Part shown: piece by piece, positions 49,043 to 58,561 of the stretch
Position numbering within the stretch: position 1 is the first letter of the stretch
Layout of the letters: the number at the start of each line of letters is the position of its first letter
Origin: Eudorina sp. 2006-703-Eu-15
Taxonomy: Eukaryota; Chlorophyta; Chlorophyceae; Chlamydomonadales; Volvocaceae
NCBI GenBank assembly: GCA_003117195.1
Contig: BDSI01000043.1
Span: 340,070 to 404,069 of the forward strand
Length of the DNA: 64,000 bases
Reading direction: 5' to 3'
Program-made: the position numbers and the translations under genes
The notes under the pieces: model-generated
Database searches by the model: none
What the model saw: only the letters and a program-made list of their open reading frames with translations
Told to the model about the DNA's origin: nothing

Positions 49043-49227
49043 AGGGCTGGTTTCCTGACCGAGTTGTACGGGATAAACTCTTCCCGGTGAAGGATCTGGG
49101 GCTCTTCAACGCTCGCGCTTTACCGCAAACACCATGTAATCAACAATTGGTTTAATTTACAAAATTGAGCTCCTAACGGTCTGCCGTAGAAGCTCCGCAT
49201 GCTCCAGGGAGGGCTCGCTCGGAGCTG
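49043..49227 (-). repeat. Right inverted repeat of the candidate transposon
   Basis: Begins AGGGCTGGTTTCCTGACCGA and runs to about CTCGCTCGGAGCTG. It is the reverse complement of 43931-44106, with an AT-rich centre (GTTTAATTTACAAAATT). Confidence 0.9.
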
Positions 49228-51004
49228 AGGGCCGCTGCTCCATGTTACGTTGAAGCAGGTAATCCTTGACTTTCCTGCTACGTTGACTTTCGACAGCCTT
49301 GGATCCTGGCCACACACGGCACACAGCACGACATACATGTCGCATTGCACATGTAGTCAGGTACTATTCCTATGAATCGAATGGCATACTCCTGTCGTCA
49401 AGGCCAGTTTGTCGCCATGCGACTGGTGGTCGTTACATGGATGATGCCCACCAGGGTTACAGACCGGGCGGTATTGTGAAAGTCGATCCGTGGAACTCCT
49501 TGGCATGGCCCCCCCCCGTTCTGCAGCTGCCCGTACGAGGCTGGGGCAGCTGGCGCCCGGGGGCCTCGGCACCTCGATCGGCGAGCCACACGCGGTGTCA
49601 TTCCCCGCGCGGCGGCTGATACGGCAGCCCCCCAGCCATATCGCTGCCGCGTTATCGGCAACCGCCCACATTTCCACCGCTGCCGCGCAACTGCAAGCCG
49701 CCTCACAGCAATTGCACGTGTGCCAGCTCCCCCGTCGGCAACCAACCATGGTCGCACAGACACATCGGGCGCGCAGCTATCCGTGTTGATCCGGCTAGAT
49801 CGTAGATCCGGCTCAGTCCCAGGATTTCGCGGCACAATACGCCCATAGCGCCCGTTCACCTTCCACTCGGGACCCAGCGCCCCCACCCACCCCGCCGCGC
49901 CTAGCGGTCTCGTCCACTCACACCGAAAGTGCTTGCCAACGCTTATCGAAACCGTGCATCTACCCCACCTGCTAATACACCACCCTGCCCCCCACCGGGA
50001 GAGGCGGACGCGCCTCCGTCCGGACGGCCCACCCTGCAGGTTGGGTCAGGCAGGTAGGTTGCTGCAGGGCACCCCGCCCCGCACCCCTCCCCGCCTCCTT
50101 TCCACCGCGCCGACGAACGGGGAACCCGCGGTGACGCCCCAACCACCTAGCTACTGAGGACCTTGAGGATGAAAGCCGCAATGTTACTAAACGCGGCAGC
50201 AACAGCAACTGTAGCGCCGACTCCTCCGTACAAGTGCAGGACGAGCAAAACACGAGCGTCACGACGCGGCATGCGCCATCCGCCATGAACCTGTTACGAC
50301 TCCTCCTCTTCCCGGCCCCTCCTTCTCCATTCACGCCCACCTCCTCCCGCCCACACCACCTGCCCGCTGCTGTGCGGCCCCGCCCACCCAACTCCCGCAG
50401 CACCGCCGACCCGCCCCCGGTATCCCACCTGTTGCCCCTCCCGTGCATCAAGGCCATCCTAGCGCTGTCCCATGAGGCCCCCCCCACAGTCCACTCGGTT
50501 GGGGGTGGTGACAACCACCGGTTGCGGCACCCCAGCCCATGCGCCCCACCCGGCCCCAGCTCCGGCACGTGGCCTCGCCACCTAGCGAGCTGGCGAGGTG
50601 CCGCCTCATTTGGCACCTTGCCCCGGATCTCCCTCAGCGAGAAGGGCAGACGGGGGCGCCCGAGCCTTGCCGGCCCCGTCGTGCCACACCGGGGCCGAGG
50701 CGAGTTGCACCCAGAGGTCGGCTCACTGCCCCGTGCCCACCCTCAAGCGCACCACCTCTCTCTTTCCTCCCCATGCTTCCAGTAACTCTCAGCAGCGGCG
50801 CAGGAGATGGACCCGGCGGCTGCCATGACGTCGCGCTGCCCTGGGCAAACAAGGGTGTCAGCGTAACGTAATCAACGAGCGGAACAAGGTGGGGCAAGTT
50901 TAGAACCGCGGAAGGGGGCCTTGCATTTAAGCTAGATGGACTATCAAGCTAGGGGGCCAATAAAGCACCGCCCGGCCGCGACCCGTTGCCGCATAGGACA
51001 TTCC

Positions 51005-51185
51005 CACCCACGCAGCGTCCCTCCTCCCCAGCCCGCCCAGCCCATCCCATGCATAGTCCCTTTTCTCAAGCTCGCCCCTCCCAACCCGCGCATAGTCCCT
51101 CCTCCCAAGCCCGCCCCCATGAGTCACTCCTCCTCATCTCGCCCCTCCCAAACCACGCATAGGTCCCTTAGTTGCCTATTGCCCA
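51005..51185. repeat. Degenerate C-rich repeat around GCATAGTCCCT
   Basis: GCATAGTCCC recurs at about 51050 and 51089 and as GCATAGGTCCC near 51159, separated by CTCGCCCCTCCCAA-type pyrimidine runs. On minus it reads as repeats of the form GLGRRDYAxVG. Confidence 0.6.
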
Positions 51186-51606
51186 CAGGAGGGCGTCGCA
51201 TCGGGCTCCCCAGCAATTCGAAGTAAATCCCCATGCGTACCAAACACACCTCCATGCCGCGATTGTCGATCACCGGTCTGGACGAGTCGATCCTGTTGGA
51301 TTCAAAACGCATTCTTGTGCTTGACGCGTTGTCGGTGAAGTTGCAGCTGCGGCGGTGTTGTAAACGGCCACCTGGCGAGGGACTATGAAGGGCAGCCTTC
51401 GTGGAGCGGATGGTGACCTTGACCGACGTACGCCCACTGCATCGGTCTTCTTGGACACCGTCGATGTGGGATTGAGAGTTGTCTGGCGCGCGTCGGTCAG
51501 CTGCACATGGTCGCGCTCCTCCGTCGTTGGTCAGCAAACTTCGCGGGTCACTCGGGTCTGTGCGAGCGAAGGACCAAAGGCACCACAGCTTGGCTACGAA
51601 GCACAA
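51124..51606 (-). CDS. Hypothetical protein fragment
   Basis: Open frame of 160 codons ending at TGA 51124. The stretch VIDNRGMEVCLVRMGIYFEL has a mixed, non-repetitive composition that looks protein-like, but no start, splice chain or family could be established. Its 3' end enters the C-rich repeat. Confidence 0.25.
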   Translation of the reverse strand: MCFVAKLWCLWSFARTDPSDPRSLLTNDGGARPCAADRRAPDNSQSHIDGVQEDRCSGRTSVKVTIRSTKAALHSPSPGGRLQHRRSCNFTDNASSTRMRFESNRIDSSRPVIDNRGMEVCLVRMGIYFELLGSPMRRPPVGNRQLRDLCVVWEGRDEEE

Positions 51607-51618
51607 TGTGATCCCAGA

Positions 51619-52152
51619 TCAACGCGCAAACCGACGAACTGCATTTCCACTCCCAGAATCATGTATACCCATAAAGGCCACGAACAGCCAGCAGCCATGC
51701 CAAGCATGTTGCGGTCGGACGCACGTTGTCGCAATGGTCACGCCACAAAACGAGCTTCGAGTTGCAGTCTGATAGCACGATATCCACAAACCAGCAATCA
51801 CGTAAAAGTTTGCAGCGGCGCTGGCAACGTCGCTGTCGACAGGAACATGACCTTGACAATTGTTTGTGATATCTCTGCAACAATTTATTGTGAACATGTA
51901 AGTTAAAAAATGAATCAATCTGGGATTGCTGGGAAGAATGCTGGCATCGACTTTGGAGCGTAAGTACTGGCGACCAGCAAACGCCTCCGGGACAGCGAAA
52001 GGACAGGAATGGACTCCTACGCTTAAGCGAGAAGGATGACTGGCCTTTACGTCGTACAAAATGACAAGGTCACTACTGCTGCTTCGTACATGCTTCTCTG
52101 CGACAGAGGTGCCGGAAGCTCGGTGTGGAGGGGCCCAAGGGCCCTGTGGCAC
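51619..52152 (-). CDS. Hypothetical ORF
   Basis: 177-codon open frame with aromatic and Cys-containing stretches (VASAAANFYVIAGLWISCY, QHAWHGCWLFVAFMG). An alternative frame over the same DNA is also open for 74 codons, so coding status is unproven. No family recognised. Confidence 0.2.
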   Translation of the reverse strand: MPQGPWAPPHRASGTSVAEKHVRSSSSDLVILYDVKASHPSRLSVGVHSCPFAVPEAFAGRQYLRSKVDASILPSNPRLIHFLTYMFTINCCRDITNNCQGHVPVDSDVASAAANFYVIAGLWISCYQTATRSSFCGVTIATTCVRPQHAWHGCWLFVAFMGIHDSGSGNAVRRFAR

Positions 52153-53655
52153 AACGGGAGGCAGTCGGCGCGCTGCTGTTCCCGAGGGCCGCGACGCGGC
52201 GGCAGGATGCGGAGGCTGCGGCGCTGGATGGGGGCCGCTGGAGCAGGGAAGAGGGAAAGAGATGCTGCGCCGGAAAGGGATCCTCGAGTACCAAGGTGCC
52301 CTGGCGCGGCCGAGGTATTTCGTGGTGCGCAGTGATGGGGGAAAGTCCGAGGAGGTGACCTTGAGCCGGGCGCGGAAGATGCTGGTGACGTAGGTTAGAT
52401 GATCGCAGGGCAGGTGCCGTACAGACGTAGTCGGTGTTGAAGTAGGGCAGTTGCTGGGATGTTCCGACGGCGATTGTTGGCATGTAGTTGCAGTCCAGGA
52501 TTGTCAGTCAAGAGTTTGGTGCCGACGTCAGTCGGAGGTAAGTATGGCAGTTTAGTGCAGGTGGCGCTGAGGACAATGGGCGCAGATGTTGTTGTTGGGG
52601 TACTCGTTAAGCGCGGTAGGTGCTGTGGTGGTACGTATCTGGCCAATAGGCTGGTCTTGGGGGAGTACCATGGCAGCGTCGCGCTGCATCCAGGTGAGTG
52701 TCATCCTCATCGCACATAGCGTCGCGCATCATGGCCCTGCGATGTGCCTGCGTATGTAGCCTAGCAGCATGCCCCACCAGTGCGTCTTTCGTTGCCATTC
52801 CCGTGGCACTCCACCCCGTGGCGGTGTGGGAGCGCACTCGTGCGTGGTTCGGATCTCGGGGGCCGTGAAAACGCCCCAGCGCGCGCGCCGTACAGCAACA
52901 CGCGCAAAAATCCTGGCCCTGCAATTCCACGTAGCGGTATGGGTAGAGGCCGTGCTTGCATGAGTAGCCGGCCTCAGCTGGGTGCAGGAACCCCTAGAGC
53001 GAGCCGGTGAGCCCCAGTGCTGCCCACCCAATGGGACACGTGTGCGGTACATCTGTACATCTGCATGTGTGCGTGATCCCCCGCCCGTGGTTGTGTGGGG
53101 AGGTAATCGTTTTTCAGCAGGAACAACCGTGTGTGGTGATCCCACCCACCCACACTCGGCTGTGGCAGGGCCCAGGTGTCATCAAGAGCTCAAACCACCA
53201 TCGGAGCCTGACACCATAGTGCGTGCACTCACTTCCAATTGGCTTCCTGCTGGCCAACACGCACAAGTGCCAAACAAAGACACGGTCGTCGCGGTGTCGC
53301 ACCATGTTCACAGAGGTTGCTCAAGGGGAGATCCGGGCTTGTAGACCTTCCATTGTCATCGTAATACGAAAGTGACTGCAAATGCAGAGTCCCCCAAACA
53401 AAAAGCGCACAAAGAAGACCCATCCTCAGATGTTAGGCATGCCATCTATACCTACCAATGTCCCAGCTCCAAGCTCCCAGTAAGACAAGTGCCACAACCC
53501 GCCGCACAATGATGAGTCCATTCATCCTACATTCAAGTCCTGCTTTGGTTCCTATCCAGACGCAATGCAGTGTGTGCATATAGCAGACATCATCATCATC
53601 ATCCACCTAGAGCTTCTGCTCCACCTCTCCCTCCTGCGACTCAGCTACTTTAACT

Positions 53656-54420
53656 GTCCCCCGCCTCTACTCGGCAGTCCCCCGCCTCTACTCAGCAGTC
53701 CCCCGCCTCTACTCGGCAATCCCCCGCCATTACTTGACAGTCCCGTGCTTCAACCCAGCATCCCTCCGCTTCACCCTGACGTCCGCTTGCTTCACCCCAG
53801 CGTCTGCCTGCTTCGCTTCAGTGTCCCCCTACTTCACCTCAGCCTCAACCTGCTTCACCGCAGCCTCAACCTGCTTCACCCCGGCGTCCACCTGCTTCAC
53901 CCCGGTGTCCCGCGCTTCACCTCGGCGTCCGCCCGCTTCACCTCCGCGTCCGCCCGCTTCACCTCGGCGTCCGTCCGCTTCGCCTCGGCGTTCGCCCGCT
54001 TCGCCTCGGCTTCTACCCGCTTCGCCTCAGCGTTCACCCGCTTCGCCTTGGCGTTCGCCCGCTTCGCGTCGGCGTCCGCCCGCTTCGACTTGGCTTCCGC
54101 CCGCTTCGCGTCGCCGTCCGCCCGCTTCACCTCGGCGTCCGCCCGCTTCGCCGCTTCGCCTGGGCGTCCGCCTGCTCCGCGTCGGCGTCCGCCTGCTCCG
54201 CGTCGGCGTCTGCCTGCTCCGCGTCGGCGTCTGCCTGCTCCGCGTCGGCGTCTGCCTGCTCCGCGTCGGCGTCCGCCTGCTTCGCCTGGGCGTCCGCCTG
54301 CTCCGCCTCGGCGTCCGCCTGCTCCGCCGCGGCGTCCGCCTGCTCTGCCTCGGCGTCCGCCTGCTTTACCTCGGCGTCCACCTGCTCCGCCTGAGCGTTC
54401 GCCTGCTCCGCCGCCAGCTG
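53656..54420. repeat. 21-bp minisatellite coding for heptads
   Basis: About 36 units of 21 bp, grading from (GTCCCCCGCCTCTACTCGGCA) at the left to CTCCGCGTCGGCGTCTGCCTG types on the right. On minus it encodes heptads EQADADA / KRADAEV / KQVDAGV, a continuous coiled-coil pattern forming the C-terminal tail of HNH copy 2. Copy 1 retains only about six units (41033-41160). An 8-bp duplication CGCTTCGC-CGCTTCGC at 54144-54159 shifts the minus frame, and further stops occur leftward. Confidence 0.92.
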
Positions 54421-56742
54421 CCACAACTGAGCAGCCAGATACTTCTGCATCAGAGCCGGGTCATAGCCAGGTGAGGCCCAGCCCTCCTTCGAAACCTTCA
54501 GAGTGCCGGGCTTGAGCCAGCCCTCACTTTCGGCATTCCTGATCGCGAGCAGCGCGTGCACCGCAAGCAGCCGGCGGGCGGGGAGATTGTCACCCGTCAC
54601 GTGCAGGTTCTGGCCGTGCACGTCCTTCCACTTCTTGGTGTCGCCCTTGCTCGCGTCACCCGTCCCGATGTTCGACGATGGATGCTTCGGGTCCAGCCGC
54701 GACGGGTTCAGGACGTAAATCTGAGAAAGAAAGCACGGGATAGGCAGAAGCAAAGCACAATTTCGAGGAGAACACGAGTCAAAATTTGTTTTAGGGCACG
54801 AAAGGGTAGAGTGGTCGCTATCCGTCGTACTTGGGGTCGTACGTTTCGGCTTGGCTCCTTCCGTGTGTTTGTTTGTTGTTTCGTTCGACGTCGGTAGCTG
54901 TTTCTCCTCCGCTGTTTCCGTCATCTAAGGGAGCTAGTTCCATCTTTGCCGCGGGCTCTTAGGACTATCGGCGGCTTTGTCAGGGCGCTCCTTTTGGCGC
55001 CAAGCTTCATCTGCTTTCCCACCCGCCCACCCGGCAACCTAAGCAGGGGGTGTCGCGCCCTTCGGGGGGGTCCCGGGGAGGGGGATCGGACCGCGGGACG
55101 GCCTTCGTGAGACTGGGCGAGCGAAAGAGGGCGCTGCGTTTTGGGCCTAGGCAGGAGCGCGAACTTCAGCCGTGGACTTGAATCGGTACTTAGAGCTCGC
55201 GCCATGAAGCAACCCAAGTAAAGGCAGTACAACGTACTTCAAAGGATGAAACTTTGTACTAAACCACCTCACCTCCCAGCCCTCGACCCCGCAAAGGATG
55301 AAACTTTGTACTAAACCACCTCACCTCCCAGCCCTCGGCCCCGCAAATGAACATACGTCCATACCTTGAATACGCTGCGGCCCTCACTATTCTCAGGGAT
55401 GATTGTGAAGTCGAGCTTGTCGAATGCGCCCTCCACTTCCTTGCGCATCAAGAGGATATTGCGAGGTTCGTGCACGGACTTGATCCCCAGCGGGGCCTGT
55501 GCACAAGGGTGGGAAACAAGTACCGGGATTTTATATTGTGTTTTGCTTTGTATGTGCCCTAGGTGGTCCTTTCACACGTCAATATCTTGCCGCACGGCTT
55601 CAACAAGAACAACGGGCATGAGCTGTCTCATCCACAACAACCGCAGGCCGCAGACTTACAAGCAAACCCTTGTTCCACCCCTTCTGGCGGAAGATGTGGC
55701 CAGCTCTGATAGCGCTGCGCGGCATTTTCTCGCCGGTCACCATGCACGTCACTGGTTTGTCATCTTGTTTGTAGCCGTAGTACTCAAGAGCTGGTGGGCG
55801 GTACGCGTTGGAGTCCCTGCTGCTGGCCGAACTAGTCCCCTCAAGCTGGCCGCAAAGGATGATGCTGATTAATTGCTGCATCTCCTCCAGCCGCGTCCCT
55901 AGCCACTGCTCCAACTCTTCCAGCAAATCCCCCGCCTTGTCGTCCAGCCGCGTCGCTAGCCGCTGCTCCAACTCTTCCAGCAAATCCCTCGCCTTGTCGT
56001 CCAGCCGCGTCCCTAGCCGCTGCTCCAACTCTTCCAGCAATACTGCATGCGTTTGGGGCCAAAGGAAATGAGGCTTTAGAAGCTATTAGCCCAGACTAGC
56101 CCAGACTAACAATGACAAGGCAGCCCCGCGTAGGCCGCAGCTCCCGTGACACCAGAAGAACATCCGCGCGCTGACTGACCCTTCCTGCCCCTATCTCACC
56201 AATTCCTGACCGCAGGGTCCTGTTTTGATTATGCATTATACATCGCTCGACAGCCAAACGCCCACGATCCCAAACCTATTTCACGCTACCCGCACAAAGG
56301 TGTGCACGTGTATGTTTATACATAGACACATTAGGATCATCAAAGTCAAACCACCAAGAGGCAACTCGGGAACTCACCCTTAACATCTGCGCGTGTGAAA
56401 GCTGCTCCTGCACGACGCAGCGGCCCAAGGACAGCAAGATATCCAGGTCAACTTGCAGGAAGCCGTTCAAAGTTCGGCTCGAAAGGCACACTAAGCTCAT
56501 GGTGGAGTGCACCGAGTGCCAAAAACTGGCAGGTGCGGAGCCCGTGTGCCTTGGCATGGGCGTAGGCTGGCAGAGGCACTTTCGTAACGAAAAAACTTTT
56601 TGCATGGCAGTATCATGCCGGAAATGAAGACTTGCGCAAACCCTACATCAGCAATCCTGCGTTGCAGGACAGACGTTCTAGTCTGAGTCCCCGCTTCAAA
56701 TCAAACCCAGGAACGAGCGGTGAACAAACCTCGCCACCGCAG
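54285..56742. repeat. Duplicated block, copy 2 (2,458 bp)
   Basis: Direct repeat of 41033-43495, with start-to-start spacing of 13,252 bp. Few substitutions are visible, for example GGCGGTCAGGGAGCTTG versus GGCGGGCGGGGAGATTG in exon 5. The near identity implies a recent duplication or gene conversion. Confidence 0.95.
55241..55344. repeat. 52-bp tandem duplication unique to copy 2
   Basis: Units 55241-55292 and 55293-55344 start AAAGGATGAAACTTTGTACT. Copy 1 has one unit. The duplication is intronic, just downstream of the exon-4 donor on minus. Confidence 0.96.
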
Positions 56743-56938
56743 TGGAAAGGACAGAAAGCCTGGATGGGGGCCCCGCCTCCCACTGCGTGACCCTGTTTTG
56801 ACGCCCCGAGCGCGCCACGCCGCGCCACGCAGCTCCTGTACTATGCTGCGCTCTGATCCGCAACAGGTAAAACACTTACGTACTATACCGAGCCACTCGT
56901 ACCAGAGTCTAAGCTTAGATCAAGCTAGCACAACTCAC

Positions 56939-57726
56939 CGGCTCCTGTCGTGCTCCCCGCGCCTAGGCCAGCCGCCGAGGCTGCACGACATGCGAGCGGT
57001 CGGGGCACACGTGAAAATTACAGTTGCATGTCAAAGTGTGTAAATGCGACGTGCGGAAACGCGACATGCTGCCAATGTCGTCTTACTCCCAACGTGCATG
57101 CCACTGCACGTCTCAAGCCTCCTGCATACCGCACACCGTAGCGTGCAACAACAACCCCAATACGCTTCAATGATTTTCATTGGTTGGTTGGTCAATAGGA
57201 CGCGCCCAGCTGTGCCCAACGTACTACACCTCCGCGGGACACTAGAGCCGGAGTCTTAACTCAGGTCAAGTCTGGGCTAGCACAACCAACTCACCAGCTC
57301 CAGCCGCGCTCTCCACGCGGAGGCCAGCTGCCGAGGCTGCACGACATGGGAGCGGTCGGGGGCAGGTGGAGATGATAATATGTTGGTGCGGGGTTGCTGG
57401 GTGCAAGGCGCGCTAACACGTGCGGGGTTCCGCGCACCAATGCATGGAGCCCGTGAGTGTTTTGAAAATGAATGCGGGCGTCGCGACAGGAATGGAAGCA
57501 GGAAGGGCGGCAGTTCAAAGATCCTCCTACCTCTCGCAGACCGCGCGAACGCAATGATTGCCTTATCTCTATCCTTGCTTATTGCTGCGCCTGTTGGAAA
57601 GAACTTGAGCTGCTCCACCGATAGTTGCGACAGCGTAAAGAGAAGGTCGCCGAGCTCGTCCCCGTCCAAGCCGAGCGCCTCCGCGGCAGCGTTGAAAGCC
57701 GCAGCCACCTCCTCTTTGCTAACCAT
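56939..57726 (-). CDS. Hypothetical helical protein, first exon plus two duplicated 42-nt exons
   Basis: Exon 1 is 57726-57531: ATG start, MVSKEEVAAAFNAAAEALGL, DELGDLLFTLSQLSVEQLKF, donor GTAGGA. It is followed by two near-copies of a 42-nt phase-1 exon: 57336-57295 (ASAAGLRVESAAGA) and 56980-56939 (ASAAGLGAGSTTGA), each with TCGTGCAG acceptor and GTGAGTT donor. The next exon is not resolved; one open path continues across 56742 into the HNH copy-2 block. Exon 1 is 196 nt and ends in phase 1, exactly like the first exon of HNH copy 1, although the sequences are unrelated. The gene may have donated a new 5' end to the duplicated HNH body (inference). Confidence 0.5.
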
Positions 57727-57741
57727 ACCGCTCGTGCAGTG

Positions 57742-57963
57742 GCACAACAAAGTCTGAAGGACGGCTACACGCTTTATGCCGAGGCGTGTATGTTACCGAA
57801 GTTGCGGAAAGCGATGTTGCCAGTGCTGAAAAGCTACTGTTTAAGATCTATAGTTGTGAGCCTCCTTTCTGCTGACTGCTCGTTCGTGCGTTGTGGTGTT
57901 GGATGTGAGAGTGCTGAAGCACAACAAGGTCTGAAGGACGGCTATACGCTGTATGCTGATGCA
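57742..57963. repeat. Short direct duplication upstream of the hypothetical minus gene
   Basis: GCACAACAAAGTCTGAAGGA (57742 on) recurs at 57919 with its context CTGAAGGACGGCTAYACGCT and TATGCYGA, about 45 bp each and 177 bp apart. They lie immediately 5' of the ATG at 57726 (minus). Confidence 0.8.
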
Positions 57964-58561
57964 GGGTTATCTGAATGTGTTAGTTTAGTAGTTTGCGTTG
58001 CATAGACGTTTGACCGAAGTTTCAAGTTCTTGGCAAGCGGGCCGGAGGCGCCTGGCTCGCAGAACGTACGGTGCTCGTACACTTCAACCACCCGCCCTAT
58101 GCAGCATTCTCCAAACAGTAGCGTTTGATGTTGTTTTAATGTCCATGCTATCTAGAAGTTTTGCAGAGTTGATTGCAACTGTTATTTGCGCTTGAGGTGC
58201 CGCGAGGAACATGACGATTTGCTTTCCTCACAAACTTCACCAACTAGAATGCTTGCAAATTCTGTAACAAGCCCTTTTACAATGGTGAAAGAATATAGCT
58301 GCAATAATAAGGAACCAGGGAAATGTAGGGAAAATTATAACACACAATGTCGTCTAGCGAATTCGAAGTCGTAGACACCGAGACAAACGGGATAAAATGA
58401 TTGGAGAATTTCCACACTGCTCCTTTCTGCAAGCAGAAGAAGGCCGGAAGTCGAGATCCATGTCCGTACATGGATCATTCTGTCCCTGTAGCTCATTCCA
58501 CAACCAACCCGTCGCACAAAATAGCCACATTCCACATTCAGACACCGTCGGGGCACCTCAA
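57964..58561. other. Non-coding AT-richer stretch
   Basis: No supported gene. It probably includes the 3' flank of the minus-strand SWIM remnant. Confidence 0.4.
58277..58281 (-). terminator. Candidate poly(A) signal TGTAA for the SWIM remnant
   Basis: TTACA on plus, read TGTAA on minus, about 285 nt past the stop at 58562. Confidence 0.35.

Larger units (their letters stand above)
43931..49227. mobile_element. Candidate DNA transposon bounded by long inverted repeats, about 5.3 kb
   Basis: 43931-44106 and 49043-49227 are inverted copies with roughly 14 mismatches in 163 aligned bases by eye. They share a 53-bp perfect inner block starting ATCCTTCACCGGGAAGAG, and a 10-bp indel lies near the outer end. 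The interior holds plus-strand gene fragments (44340-46900) and a minus-strand decayed ORF (47341-48087) with a homologue in the SWIM-containing remnant at 58.6-59.7 kb. No target-site duplication was recognised at the outer ends, so exact termini are unsure. An inverted segmental duplication is the alternative. Confidence 0.6.
49228..53655. other. Region between the inverted-repeat element and HNH copy 2, mostly uninterpreted
   Basis: Scattered ORFs of up to about 215 codons on both strands overlap one another. Two minus-strand stretches (51124-51606, 51619-52152) look somewhat protein-like and are listed separately. Pyrimidine-rich tracts around 50300-51180 include a degenerate repeat. No recognisable domain, RNA gene or element end was found. 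Confidence 0.5.
54127..56742 (-). pseudogene. HNH-nuclease-domain protein, copy 2, 5'-truncated
   Basis: Equivalent exons: 56042-55660 (coiled-coil repeat plus CMVTGEKMPRSAIRAGHI, no internal stop), 55496-55365 (VHEPRNILLMRREVEGAFD) and 54720-54127 (HNH extension plus EQADADA heptads). The block ends at 56742 inside what is intron 1 of copy 1, so the MADFLRE first exon and its promoter are missing. The tail is frameshifted at 54144-54159, giving a stop at 54127, although heptads continue in another frame to about 53660. It could be expressed only if upstream exons (57726-56939) splice into it, which I could not prove. Confidence 0.65.

Noticed and set aside
53565..54515. 316-codon plus-strand Pro/Arg/Ser-rich frame
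   Set aside because: Antisense of the heptad-coding 21-bp array; the minus strand joins to conserved HNH exons, the plus strand to nothing.
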